Source: Dehalococcoidia bacterium UBA5760 (lineage in GTDB: Bacteria; Chloroflexota; Dehalococcoidia; Dehalococcoidales; UBA5760). Taken from it: a stretch of DNA of 64,000 nt. Below, in pieces: positions 16,403 to 24,456 of the stretch. Below the pieces are notes generated by a model, which searched no databases, was not told where the DNA came from, and saw only the letters and a list, made by a program, of their open reading frames with translations. The stretch covers positions 120,198 to 184,197 of the forward strand of contig DIFA01000019.1 of the NCBI GenBank assembly GCA_002418895.1. The letters run 5' to 3'. The position numbers and the translations under genes are program-made. The first letter of the stretch is position 1, and each line of letters begins with the position of its first letter.

Positions 16403-17563
16403 ATTATCACCAAGAAACCGGTTGCGACCCACGCGTCTCGAGAACGGGCATGCCTGGTAGCGGTAGCAATCAAAGAGACCGTTAACAAACAATGGCCGAT
16501 AGAAGACTCGGTAGAAGAACTGGCACAGTTAGCCAGCGCAGCCGGCGCTGACATAGTAGGCAAGCTCACCCAGCAGCTAAACGTACCGTCGAAGACATAC
16601 TACCTCGGCAAAGGCAAGCTTAATGAGTTGATCGCTCTGAAGGAAAGCCTCAACTATAGCGTGGTGGTCTTTGATGACGAACTGTCGCCGCTGCAGCAGC
16701 GGAACCTGGAGCAAATCCTCAAGGTAAAGGTGATTGACCGCTCCGCCTTGATCCTGGACATTTTCGCCCGGCGTGCGCAAACCAGAGAAGGCCAGTTACA
16801 GGTAGAACTGGCCCAGCACCAGTATCTACTGCCTCGCCTCGCCGGACAGTGGAGCCACCTGGAAAGGCTTGGCGGCGGTATCGGCACCAGGGGCCCGGGT
16901 GAATCACAGCTTGAGACAGACCGGAGACTGGTTAACCGTAAGGTCAATCACCTGAAAAAACAGATTGAATCGGTAAAGAAACACCGTAATCTGTACCGGC
17001 AGCAACGCAGACGGCAGGGTATCCCCATTGTAGCACTGGTGGGCTATACCAACGCCGGTAAAAGTACTCTGCTCAATACCTTAACCCATTCCGATGTACT
17101 GGTCGAGGATAAGCTCTTTGCCACCCTGGACCCGACCACCCGCAGCCTTACTCTACCCGGTAAGAACAAGGTACTATTTACCGACACCGTCGGCTTCATA
17201 CAAAAGCTGCCGCCCAGCATTATCACTGCATTCCGGGCAACGCTGGAAGAACTCAGCGAAGCCAGTATCCTTTTGCACGTCGTCGATTTGACCTCACCCA
17301 ATGCCGCCGAGCAATGTCAGGCCGTCGAGCATATTCTAGAAGACCTCGGCCTTGCCGACAGTCCCATAATCACGGCACTGAACAAAATCGATTTACTGCT
17401 TAGCAGGGAGAGGAAATGGGACGAGCAGTCCGCCATAGACCACCTTTCCGGACAGGACCTAATAGCCAGCAAAAATACGGCACTTGTCTCAGCAGTAAAG
17501 AAATGGGGCCTTACCCGGCTCCTTGAACTGGTTCAGGATATTTTAGGCCGGATACGAGCTTAG
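16403..17563 (+). CDS. hflX: GTPase HflX, probable non-canonical start
   Basis: Ribosome-associated GTPase that splits stalled ribosomes. The N-terminal HflX domain (SRERACLVAVAIKE, then YYLGKGKLNEL and the glycine-rich linker GGGIGTRGPGESQLETDRR) is followed by a GTPase domain with G1 GYTNAGKSTL, G3 DTVGF and G4 NKID. The frame is open from 16394, after a stop at 16391-16393, but contains no ATG, GTG or TTG before TTG 16628. Starting there would delete about 75 conserved residues, so I propose ATT at 16403 (386 residues), preceded by GGGGG. ATC 16406 is the alternative. Confidence 0.88.
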   Translation: MITKKPVATHASRERACLVAVAIKETVNKQWPIEDSVEELAQLASAAGADIVGKLTQQLNVPSKTYYLGKGKLNELIALKESLNYSVVVFDDELSPLQQRNLEQILKVKVIDRSALILDIFARRAQTREGQLQVELAQHQYLLPRLAGQWSHLERLGGGIGTRGPGESQLETDRRLVNRKVNHLKKQIESVKKHRNLYRQQRRRQGIPIVALVGYTNAGKSTLLNTLTHSDVLVEDKLFATLDPTTRSLTLPGKNKVLFTDTVGFIQKLPPSIITAFRATLEELSEASILLHVVDLTSPNAAEQCQAVEHILEDLGLADSPIITALNKIDLLLSRERKWDEQSAIDHLSGQDLIASKNTALVSAVKKWGLTRLLELVQDILGRIRA

Positions 17564-18084
17564 TTTAAGACATCAAAATTTTGACGCTCTAGAATCAAAA
17601 TCTAGGGGCCTAAAAATATTTTTTAATGGTAATCTACCTTCGGAAGCAGCATTTTAGGAATAACTCCATGATTTTATCGCTTCATTAAGATAAGCATCGT
17701 CAAAACATGCAGATCGTCGAAACATCCGACAAATAAAAGGGACGGAGACAATAGAAACTCAAATTCCAAATGCTTCCTTAATATCATGGGTTACAAAATA
17801 AACCCTCGCAGGAATAATCCGGAACCATTACGTCGGAGTCGGAAATAGTTGAATTGTTCAAAAGCCGTCTTGAATGAAAGAAACAGCTTGAGTGAGAAAT
17901 CTACTTCTGTTTCTGTTTATTAATAGGGGCGCACAATATATGTTATGTAACCTAAGCGTTAACAAACAGCCATCGGGAAATCCCCAGAAACAGACAAATG
18001 GTTGTAAAGACCTTTTCGATACAGTTATTGACGAAATCAGTATAAAGTGGTTAAGTGAAGGCGGTAAACAAGGGGGCTGCCAGG
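17564..18084. other. 520-base intergenic region without a convincing gene
   Basis: AT-rich spacer after hflX. Near its start ATTTTGA and TCAAAAT (about 17577-17602) can form a weak 7-bp hairpin, and a T-rich tract follows, perhaps an inefficient terminator. An open frame at 17892-18146 has no family resemblance and overlaps the lipoprotein gene. Upstream of that gene GATACA (18018-18023) and TATAAA (18041-18046), 17 bases apart, may be its promoter. I see no RNA gene. Confidence 0.5.
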
Positions 18085-18522
18085 ATGAAAAGATTATTAT
18101 CGATTCTTATTCCCATATTACTTATCTCCGGGTGTGTTTCCAGTAGCCAGCAAATCACCCCCGATAACCCACTTATTGCAGACGCCTCGCTACAAACTTC
18201 CACAGCCACTAGTTATATTGACGTCTCGGTGTCACAACTCTTATCAGAATATAAAAATAACGAAGTCGCCGCAGACTTAAAGTATAAAAACAAGGCACTC
18301 CGTGTATCAGGTATTGTAGAAAGGGTCGGCACAGATATTCTAGGTACGCCCTATGTTATCGTAGTACAAAATGCTGGGGATTGGTCAGGGGTTCAGTGTA
18401 TGTATCCCAAAACAAGTGCATATCAGCAATTACTGGCAACACTAAATACTGGGGATCCCATTACCGTTACAGGTAATTGCGAAGGTTACCCCCTTAGTCT
18501 GCACGTTTTACTCAAGCATTAA
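18085..18522 (+). CDS. Lipoprotein with OB-fold tRNA_anti-like domain
   Basis: A 145-residue lipoprotein: charged MKRLL, hydrophobic core and lipobox LLISGC. After a short serine-rich linker the domain SVSQLLSEYKNNEVAADLKYKNKALRVSGIVERVGTD and the later segment PITVTGNCEGY match the pattern of the tRNA_anti-like OB-fold family of small secreted proteins (ligand unknown). I chose ATG 18085 over GTG 18055 because the signal peptide begins there and AAGGGGG lies about ten bases upstream. No functional partner is visible. Confidence 0.78.
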   Translation: MKRLLSILIPILLISGCVSSSQQITPDNPLIADASLQTSTATSYIDVSVSQLLSEYKNNEVAADLKYKNKALRVSGIVERVGTDILGTPYVIVVQNAGDWSGVQCMYPKTSAYQQLLATLNTGDPITVTGNCEGYPLSLHVLLKH

Positions 18523-18695
18523 AGAAAACCTTAAAAACCCCGAAAGGTAAAGCTTGATTATCACCTATCTACAGGAGCAATAACGCCCGCGTGCCCTTCT
18601 CCATCTCCGCACACTTTACCTACCCTACCGACACTCCGGTTACCTGGTTGTGTTATGTCAAGTTGATTTCCACATACCCTACTGTAATACAGGTA

Positions 18696-20429
18696 TTACC
18701 AATAACGGGATAGCGGCCAGATCTGCTCACCGATTTCTTTCCGGGAAGAAAAATCATATGCGGTCCGACCTACCTTGAGGCAGGCCCTAGCCGGAGACAC
18801 CTCGATAAACATTTCTGCATCGGGCAGACGGCTGTGCAGAATATTGGCAAGAAGCACGGCCTTTTCCAGACCGTCGCCACGGCCGTAGTTCCACACCTCG
18901 TCAGGTTGAGCAAGCCGCCCCGGCCCATCGTATATCGACATATCAGGCATCTCGCTTAATCTCCGTACTAATAGTGAGCTATCCTCAATTCCCCCGGCAC
19001 CTTCAATGGAGACCGGATTACGCTGCATAGCAGCAACCAAAAACGGCCACGGCTCCGTACGCATCAGATCGCGATAGGCATAGAACGCCATATTAGCGGT
19101 ATCATTACGCTCACGGATAGATTCCAACCGGTTGACGATTTCCGAGCGTGTCATGCCAAGAACGATACTCAGCGGCTCCTGTCCGGAGACGAATTCCTTC
19201 TCACTGGCATCAGGAAGTCTGGGGTCGGTATTACAGAATGCAGCCAGCCTCTCCAGAGCCACCTCAGCTTCCAGACAATCAGAAGCCAGCCGCCCCTTAA
19301 GCAGCTCCAGATCGTCCCGCGTATTACACTTGATGTTCTCCTGTCGCACCAGATCCTCAAGCTCATTAAGAACAATGCGGTGGCGTAACGGGGTAATCTG
19401 AAATTCTTCAGTATCAATCTGGGCCATCAATTTATCTCTCGTCCGATCGTTTATCCGGTACGGGCTGCCGTGCTCATAAGCAAATACCCTCTCGGCGCCT
19501 ACGTAGTTATCCACCCCGTGCATCGACCATCGAATCTGGAAGCATTTCTGCAAGTCGCGGCTATGCCGCAGGAAATTAACGATATTCTTGTCATCGAGCG
19601 GGGCCTTGAGATAGCTTTTCAGACGATCGGCGAAATGCGCATAGGCGCCTTTGTCAATGGTTGCCCGGTTATAAACGGTGTGGACATAACCGGTCGGGTG
19701 GGCAACAATCGTAACCGCCTCTTTCTCCAGTGCCCGACGGGCCTGTGCCGACAATGCGGTACCGTTAAACCACATGCTCTTTGTTACCAGCCGCCGGTTG
19801 TTGGTCAGAATCCCATCATCAACATCGATGAAGTCCTGGGAATGTAATGGCGTAGCCATCAGATAGATGTCTTCAAGCGGGATCCCGGCCACGATGAATA
19901 AAGCCGCCGCATAGAGCGCCGCCAGAGAAACACATTCCCCCGCCCCTGTCTCGTAGTTGGTCTTGTAGCGAAAGGCATCCATCGCCTCAACCGTCTCAGT
20001 TTTCCAGTATGGGATGACATTGCTATCATACTTATCCAGGCCGAAGTGAGCCCGGATGTCCATATCGAAGTAATACCGGTCACCCTCATAGCCGAACAAG
20101 GCATTAGACTTCCGGATCGTATCCTCACTGATGAAGCCGCGAAAGCGCGCTATTTCACGCTCCCTGGTGGTAAGCCCCCACGTCTCCAGGTCCAGGTTAA
20201 AGGTATAATTATCCATAATATACTGCTTCAGCTTTGAGATGCGACGGTAGGGACTCATCTCCGCCAGCCCGGAGAACCACGGATTATCTCGCCATAGCCA
20301 GATACACGGCGACATGATATTGGCCAGGACCAGGCTGTACATCAACTCCGGGAAAATAAACACCTCCATATCGGAAAGCGTAACAGCCGATGACCTGAGT
20401 TCCATCTCTTTCGAATTGTTTTCGGTCAT
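18696..20429 (-). CDS. Large transglutaminase-like protein of unknown function
   Basis: A 577-residue protein without signal peptide or clear membrane segment. The middle contains a probable transglutaminase-like core: a cysteine at about residue 165 in GAGECVSLAALYAAALFIVAG, a histidine near 194 in PLHSQDF, and an aspartate in DVDDG shortly after. The order Cys-His-Asp and the helix after the cysteine are typical of that papain-like fold. The N-terminal 150 and C-terminal 250 residues are not recognised; the C-terminal part is mostly helical. It is a single-gene unit between a lipoprotein and tRNA-Met. Whether it is an active peptidase or a binding protein cannot be told. Confidence 0.72.
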   Translation of the reverse strand: MTENNSKEMELRSSAVTLSDMEVFIFPELMYSLVLANIMSPCIWLWRDNPWFSGLAEMSPYRRISKLKQYIMDNYTFNLDLETWGLTTREREIARFRGFISEDTIRKSNALFGYEGDRYYFDMDIRAHFGLDKYDSNVIPYWKTETVEAMDAFRYKTNYETGAGECVSLAALYAAALFIVAGIPLEDIYLMATPLHSQDFIDVDDGILTNNRRLVTKSMWFNGTALSAQARRALEKEAVTIVAHPTGYVHTVYNRATIDKGAYAHFADRLKSYLKAPLDDKNIVNFLRHSRDLQKCFQIRWSMHGVDNYVGAERVFAYEHGSPYRINDRTRDKLMAQIDTEEFQITPLRHRIVLNELEDLVRQENIKCNTRDDLELLKGRLASDCLEAEVALERLAAFCNTDPRLPDASEKEFVSGQEPLSIVLGMTRSEIVNRLESIRERNDTANMAFYAYRDLMRTEPWPFLVAAMQRNPVSIEGAGGIEDSSLLVRRLSEMPDMSIYDGPGRLAQPDEVWNYGRGDGLEKAVLLANILHSRLPDAEMFIEVSPARACLKVGRTAYDFSSRKEIGEQIWPLSRYW

Positions 20430-20534
20430 TTACCCCACTCTACCTGATCTGTTCTCTAATACCGATCCAATAGTCACAAGAGAGATGAGGATATCAACAA
20501 GAGGAGTCAGATAAAATACTAAGCACAAAGGAAG

Positions 20535-20606
20535 TGGGCTCGGTAGGGTTCGAACCTACGACCAATCGGTTATGAGCCGACCGCTCTGCCGCTGAGCTAC
20601 GAGCCC
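20535..20606 (-). tRNA. tRNA-Met, elongator type (anticodon CAT)
   Basis: Minus strand, 72 bases. Acceptor GGGCTCG/CGAGCCC, discriminator A; anticodon loop CTCATAA; T-arm GTAGGTTCGAACCCTAC. The G1-C72 pair excludes the initiator. A CAT anticodon can also belong to lysidine-modified tRNA-Ile2, so elongator Met is the likelier but not certain call. Confidence 0.9.
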
Positions 20607-20723
20607 CCAAAAGTCAGTGACGAATTAACCCGACACATCGATGGTAAATGGTAACAACATACCCGACTGCCAGAAAACAAGCAGTACTCTCTAACTGAAT
20701 CAGCTGCTCTCTACTATAGTTAG

Positions 20724-20752
20724 ATTATATTGGCTGGAGAATTTGAAGTCAA
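20724..20752 (-). promoter_or_regulatory. Promoter of tRNA-Met
   Basis: Minus strand: TTGACT (20747-20752), 17-base spacer, perfect TATAAT (20724-20729). The transcript would have a leader of about 110 bases before the tRNA. An open frame on the same strand covering this site (20720-20908) is not a gene. Confidence 0.8.
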
Positions 20753-20811
20753 TACAGAACAGGAAGCACGAAAGAACAAGGATGTTTGAGCCAACGTCAG
20801 CCTTCTGTTTC

Positions 20812-20931
20812 CTAACGGCTCTTTCTTTTGCGAACGACCAGCAGCACAACAACGAGAGCTACGATTATTGCAACACCTATCCGCCAATCCATTAACAGTC
20901 TTCTCCAATCTTCAATACTGGAACGGAGCAT
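20812..20931 (-). CDS. Very small single-pass membrane protein (39 residues)
   Basis: A short frame from ATG 20931 gives a 39-residue peptide: a polar N-terminus (MLRSSIEDWRRLLMDW), one strongly hydrophobic segment (IGVAIIVALVVVLLVV) and a basic tail (RKRKSR), so it should span the membrane once with the C-terminus inside. It is preceded by a sigma-70 promoter at 20974-21002. The ribosome binding site is weak. No family is recognised. The coherent membrane topology and the promoter are the only support. Confidence 0.45.
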   Translation of the reverse strand: MLRSSIEDWRRLLMDWRIGVAIIVALVVVLLVVRKRKSR

Positions 20932-20973
20932 TATGCCCGTTCTCAGCGCCTATGACAGAATCCGTTAATGGAC

Positions 20974-21002
20974 ACTTTAACCAGTTGGGCTCCCCTTGTC
21001 AA
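20974..21002 (-). promoter_or_regulatory. Promoter of the 39-residue membrane protein
   Basis: Minus strand: TTGACA (20997-21002), 17-base spacer, TAAAGT (20974-20979), followed by GTCCATTAACGGA. The hexamers, spacing and downstream motif are shared with the promoter at 2537-2565. Confidence 0.65.
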
Positions 21003-21061
21003 GTCTGGCGCCTGATATGACGAGAACATACCTGCTTAATCAAAGGATACTCGCCGGAAGT

Positions 21062-21091
21062 TTGCTTTTTCGCCCCGCCATGGCGTAAAAT
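21062..21091 (+). promoter_or_regulatory. Promoter of tRNA-Gly
   Basis: TTGCTT (21062-21067), 18-base spacer, TAAAAT (21086-21091), 19 bases before the tRNA. Confidence 0.55.
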
Positions 21092-21110
21092 CTACGTGTA
21101 ACTTAGCGGT

Positions 21111-21185
21111 GCGGGAGTAACTCAGTGGTAGAGTTCCTGCCTTCCAAGCAGGCTGTCGCGGGTTCGAGCCCCGTCTCCCGCTCCA
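21111..21185 (+). tRNA. tRNA-Gly (anticodon TCC)
   Basis: Acceptor GCGGGAG/CTCCCGC, discriminator T, anticodon loop CTTCCAA with stem CCTGC... GCAGG, T-arm CGCGGGTTCGAGCCCCG. The CCA end is encoded (21183-21185). Confidence 0.97.
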
Positions 21186-21274
21186 TATAAACTGCGATTT
21201 TGCTTAACTTTTTTCACCGCTCTACTCTCCCGTTTTGTATTATGTTTTTCTACAAAGTCAGTGCTAAGGGGATA

Positions 21275-21667
21275 ATGAAACTCAAAATAGTAATAACATG
21301 CTTTGCTTGTATCGCATTAATACCTCTCTTAGCATGCTCCCCACAATTAGAGAAAGCCACCATTACGGTCACCTGTGAGGATTTTGCTCAGAAGCAAGAC
21401 ATTGTTGCAGCTGCCAAAAAACCGTTTTCTGTGGGTAAATCGTTCACAGTAGCCTTATGCTCAGAGTCATCGGCAGGATTTCAGTGGCAAGAATCCGTGC
21501 TGATAGGCGACGGAGCTGTGGTACAGCAGACTGCTTATAGGCCCGGCACCGGACAGGATGTTTGGACTTACAAGACACTTAGTCCCGGTAATACTATGCT
21601 TCAGTGGAGCACCACCGACGACAGCATTGAGCAACGGACATTCCGCATAGCCATCGCTGTTGAATAG
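21275..21667 (+). CDS. Chagasin-like (I42 family) protease inhibitor lipoprotein
   Basis: A 130-residue lipoprotein with lipobox PLLAC. The mature domain fits the chagasin immunoglobulin-like fold: GKSFTVALCSESSAGFQW corresponds to the strand plus the NPTTGF-like loop, and YRPGTGQDVWTYK to the central glycine-containing loop, followed by a WSTTD/RTFRIAIAV strand pair. Chagasin-type proteins inhibit papain-like cysteine peptidases. I chose ATG 21275, with AAGGGG just upstream and the signal peptide beginning there, over the 75-base longer frame. Several papain-fold (transglutaminase-like) proteins are encoded elsewhere in the window, but a partnership is only a guess. Confidence 0.72.
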   Translation: MKLKIVITCFACIALIPLLACSPQLEKATITVTCEDFAQKQDIVAAAKKPFSVGKSFTVALCSESSAGFQWQESVLIGDGAVVQQTAYRPGTGQDVWTYKTLSPGNTMLQWSTTDDSIEQRTFRIAIAVE

Positions 21668-21798
21668 TCTTGCCTATATTACCCCTATATTTCTTATCAA
21701 AGTATGCTACACCTACCACTCCGGCATAACAGAGTCATAGCCTGCCCTTCTTAAACAGCCCGAACAGCCGCATTCTATACGGCTTCCCCGACGATACG

Positions 21799-21827
21799 TT
21801 GCCGTTTTTTGTTTAGGCTGATATAAT
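21799..21827 (+). promoter_or_regulatory. Promoter of tRNA-Glu
   Basis: TTGCCG (21799-21804), 17-base spacer, perfect TATAAT (21822-21827), about 100 bases upstream of the tRNA. Confidence 0.65.
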
Positions 21828-21931
21828 GACTAAGGTTGGTTTCTTAAACATCCTGAGCAAATATTTGAACCAGTACGCTCCGAGAAAGATTCGATACGAT
21901 TTCTGTATCTCCAGCCAGTTTTGTAGTTCGT

Positions 21932-22008
21932 GGCGCATTCGTCTAGCGGCCTAGGACACCTCCCTCTCAAGGAGGAGATCACCGGTTCGAATCCGGTATG
22001 CGCTACCA
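21932..22008 (+). tRNA. tRNA-Glu (anticodon CTC)
   Basis: Acceptor GGCGCAT pairs with ATGCGCT (G1-U72 wobble), discriminator A, anticodon stem CCTCC/GGAGG with loop CTCTCAA, T-arm ACCGGTTCGAATCCGGT. CCA is encoded at 22006-22008. Confidence 0.95.
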
Positions 22009-22011
22009 AAC

Positions 22012-22040
22012 TTGACTTTTATAGCACTCGTTTTTATAAT
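22012..22040 (+). promoter_or_regulatory. Promoter of the tRNA-Thr(TGT)-Tyr pair
   Basis: TTGACT (22012-22017), 17-base spacer, perfect TATAAT (22035-22040), four bases after tRNA-Glu ends and 45 bases before tRNA-Thr. Confidence 0.75.
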
Positions 22041-22085
22041 ATGCCAGTTGTTCATATCATTTAGCGAACAGCTTCGAGAGGCGGT

Positions 22086-22158
22086 GCCCGAGTAGCGCAA
22101 TGGTAGCGCAACCGACTTGTAATCGGTAGGTTAGTGGGTTCGAATCCCCTCTCGGGCT
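22086..22158 (+). tRNA. tRNA-Thr (anticodon TGT)
   Basis: Acceptor GCCCGAG/CTCGGGC, discriminator T, anticodon stem ACCGA/TCGGT with loop CTTGTAA, T-arm GTGGGTTCGAATCCC. CCA is not encoded. Confidence 0.97.
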
Positions 22159-22179
22159 CGGTTCTTGGTGGTTATACGG

Positions 22180-22267
22180 GGAGGGGTGCCGGAGTGGTTA
22201 ATCGGAGCAGTCTGTAAAATTGCCGCCTGAAAGGGCTACGTTGGTTCGAATCCAACCCCCTCCACCA
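22180..22267 (+). tRNA. tRNA-Tyr (anticodon GTA)
   Basis: Class II tRNA. Acceptor GGAGGGG/CCCCTCC, discriminator A, anticodon stem GCAGT/ATTGC with loop CTGTAAA, extended variable arm (CGCCTGAAAGGGCTAC region), T-arm GTTGGTTCGAATCCAAC. CCA is encoded at 22265-22267. It is 21 bases after tRNA-Thr and probably co-transcribed. Confidence 0.97.
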
Positions 22268-22348
22268 TCCAATATGTGAGCCGTGATACTAAATAGACGG
22301 AACAACCGTTCAGTAAGGGCTCATGTATAGCCGTCCCGAAGCGGAGCT

Positions 22349-22792
22349 TCAGTGAATTCCGGGTTTCTCTTTTTCACCGGCTGCTCTGTGGCCCGGTTTT
22401 TGAGAGACTGAAGACAAGACTTTTTGATCGGAATTATCCGAATCCTGTAACGCAGCCTCCAGCTTTTCCAACCGCCGGCTAATCATATAGAGGCTGCCTA
22501 CCAAAAGCCTGGTGGTCCGGTTGCTTGAGCGCTGGGTATAATCCGCGATACCCCATCCTACGAAAGAGAGCCCGATGGCAAGCATGAGGAAACCGATACC
22601 GATCTGCGTGTTGGTAGCGTTCAGACGGAGAACAAGAACATTCCGGGATAATTCAGGATTGAGGCTTACCTCCGATATCAACTCAGACAATGAAGAGTAG
22701 GTCTGATAAACCCACACAATCGCTACCACTACGAATACTGAGCCTATCAGGACAAACCTCATTTCGCTTAATGCACGCGTTACTCGCATCAC
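22349..22792 (-). CDS. Two-helix membrane protein of unknown function
   Basis: A 147-residue protein with two predicted membrane helices (about residues 12-30, FVLIGSVFVVVAIVWVY, and 64-84, IGIGFLMLAIGLSFVGWGI) separated by a roughly 30-residue polar loop. The C-terminal 65 residues are hydrophilic, including a helix LEKLEAALQD that may form a coiled coil. No family is recognised. It is convergent with the tRNA-Thr-Tyr pair. Confidence 0.65.
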   Translation of the reverse strand: MMRVTRALSEMRFVLIGSVFVVVAIVWVYQTYSSLSELISEVSLNPELSRNVLVLRLNATNTQIGIGFLMLAIGLSFVGWGIADYTQRSSNRTTRLLVGSLYMISRRLEKLEAALQDSDNSDQKVLSSVSQKPGHRAAGEKEKPGIH

Positions 22793-23074
22793 CAGTCACC
22801 TCACGCAATTTATCTGAATCATTCTATCACAATATATAGCAGCATTAGCAAAAAGCAATCCTGCCCTCTAAATGTTTATCCGGTACAGCCCCCTTTAATT
22901 AATCCGAATAGAATCATGCTTGACAAAACCATACAAAACATTCTAGTCTATACAGGTAGTTTACTGCCGTCGCTTGTGACTCACCCTCGCAATGACATCC
23001 GAGTATATAGCTGCCGGTTCAGGACTGCGATTCTGCCAGGGCAGTTGATGTCTTTAGGAAGATGTAATCACAGG
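22793..23074. other. Intergenic region before the tuf promoter
   Basis: Contains no convincing gene. An open frame at 22916-23125 on the plus strand overlaps the tuf promoter and has no family resemblance. I see no hairpin with a T-run. Confidence 0.5.
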
Positions 23075-23103
23075 TTGACTTTTCGTCTCTATTACCTTAA
23101 AAT
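23075..23103 (+). promoter_or_regulatory. Promoter of the tRNA-Thr-tuf operon
   Basis: TTGACT (23075-23080), 17-base spacer, TAAAAT (23098-23103), 51 bases before the tRNA. Confidence 0.7.
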
Positions 23104-23154
23104 TAGCTACATCAGTTACGTGTAAAGTAAAGTTAAATTATACGTAAATAAATG

Positions 23155-23228
23155 TGCCCACATAGCTCAGCCGGTAGAGCGCATTCTTGGTAAGAATGAG
23201 GTCACCAGTTCGAATCTGGTTGTGGGCT
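23155..23228 (+). tRNA. tRNA-Thr (anticodon GGT)
   Basis: Acceptor GCCCACA/TGTGGGC, discriminator T, anticodon stem CATTC/GAATG with loop TTGGTAA, T-arm ACCAGTTCGAATCTGGT. CCA is not encoded. It lies 23 bases upstream of tuf, the same linkage as thrT-tufB in E. coli, so it is probably processed from the tuf transcript. Confidence 0.97.
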
Positions 23229-23251
23229 GAGGACAAAGGGGGTTTTTGAAA

Positions 23252-24454
23252 ATGGCTAAGCAGAAGTTCGATCGCAGCAAGCCACACTGTAATGTTGGTA
23301 CCATAGGTCATGTTGACCACGGCAAGACAACCTTAACGTCGGCAATAACTCTGGTGCTGTCCAAGGGAGGTACGACCGGTTATCGTTCATTTGACAGTAT
23401 CGATAACGCTCCCGAGGAGAAGGCAAGAGGGCTTACTATTGCCATTGCTCATGTAGAATACGAAACTGATAAGAGACACTATGCCCATATTGATTGTCCC
23501 GGCCATGCAGACTTCGTTAAAAACATGATAACGGGGGCAGCCCAGATGGATGGGGCAATACTGGTGGTCAGTGCCCCCGATGGTCCGATGCCCCAGACCA
23601 GGGAGCACGTACTGCTAGCCCGTCAGGTAGAGGTCCCCGCCATGGTGGTCGCCCTGAATAAGGTAGACATGATGGAGGACGAGGAGCTTCTGGAACTGGT
23701 GGAGATGGAAGTCAGAGAGATACTTAGCAAACAGCAGTTCCCCGGCGACGAGATCCCGATATTAAGAGTAAGCGCCATCAAAGCTCTGGAATGCGGCTGT
23801 GGCAAGAGGGAGTGTCAGTGGTGCGGCCCTATCTGGAAGTTGATGGATGCCGTTGACAGCTATATTCCGATACCGGAACGGCCTAAAGACCTGCCTTTCT
23901 TGATGCCGGTGGAGGATGTCTTCAGTATCAAGGGTCGGGGTACCGTGGCGACAGGAAGAGTCGAGCGTGGCGTAATTCACCCGGGAGATGAAATCGAGAT
24001 AGTAGGCCTGCACCATGAGCCTAAAAAGATAGTGGCTACCAGCCTGGAGATGTTCCACAAGCTCTTGGATGATGCTGAGCCCGGTGATGCGGTGGGTATC
24101 CTGCTAAGGGGTGTAGACCGTGAGGATATTGAGCGAGGACAGGTACTGGCTAAGCCCGGTTCAATCAAGCCGCATACCGAAGCTGAGGCCGAGGTCTACG
24201 TCCTGGGTAAAGAAGAAGGCGGGCGGCACACCCCGTTCTTCAACGGATATAAGCCCCAGTTCTATATCAGAACAACGGATGTTACCGGGACTATCGGGCT
24301 ACCCGAGGGTGTGGAGATGGTTATGCCCGGTGATAATATAACGATGAAGATAAAGCTAATCTACCCGGTAGCCATGGAGAAGGGCCTACGCTTTGCTATC
24401 AGGGAGGGGGGCAGGACAGTAGGCGCCGGCACTGTCAGCCGCATCATTGAGTAA
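23252..24454 (+). CDS. tuf: Elongation factor Tu with cysteine-rich insertion
   Basis: Delivers aminoacyl-tRNA to the ribosome as the GTP complex. The 400-residue protein has G1 GHVDHGKTT, G3 DCPGH, G4 NKVD and the C-terminal MPGDN and RFAIREGGRTVGAGTV segments. An insertion in domain 1 carries four cysteines, CGCGKRECQWC (Cys181, 183, 188, 191), with spacing suited to a small zinc site; switch I reads GLTIAIAHVEY. ATG 23252 follows AAAGGGGG; the frame from TTG 23246 is two codons longer but has no proper spacing. First protein gene of tuf-rpmG-secE-nusG. Confidence 0.98.
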   Translation: MAKQKFDRSKPHCNVGTIGHVDHGKTTLTSAITLVLSKGGTTGYRSFDSIDNAPEEKARGLTIAIAHVEYETDKRHYAHIDCPGHADFVKNMITGAAQMDGAILVVSAPDGPMPQTREHVLLARQVEVPAMVVALNKVDMMEDEELLELVEMEVREILSKQQFPGDEIPILRVSAIKALECGCGKRECQWCGPIWKLMDAVDSYIPIPERPKDLPFLMPVEDVFSIKGRGTVATGRVERGVIHPGDEIEIVGLHHEPKKIVATSLEMFHKLLDDAEPGDAVGILLRGVDREDIERGQVLAKPGSIKPHTEAEAEVYVLGKEEGGRHTPFFNGYKPQFYIRTTDVTGTIGLPEGVEMVMPGDNITMKIKLIYPVAMEKGLRFAIREGGRTVGAGTVSRIIE

Positions 24455-24456
24455 TT

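Noticed and set aside
17892..18146. 84-residue frame before the OB-fold lipoprotein
   Set aside because: No family pattern, overlaps the lipoprotein signal sequence in another frame.
20720..20908. 62-residue minus-strand frame before tRNA-Met
   Set aside because: It overlaps the tRNA-Met promoter and the better-supported 39-residue membrane protein frame.
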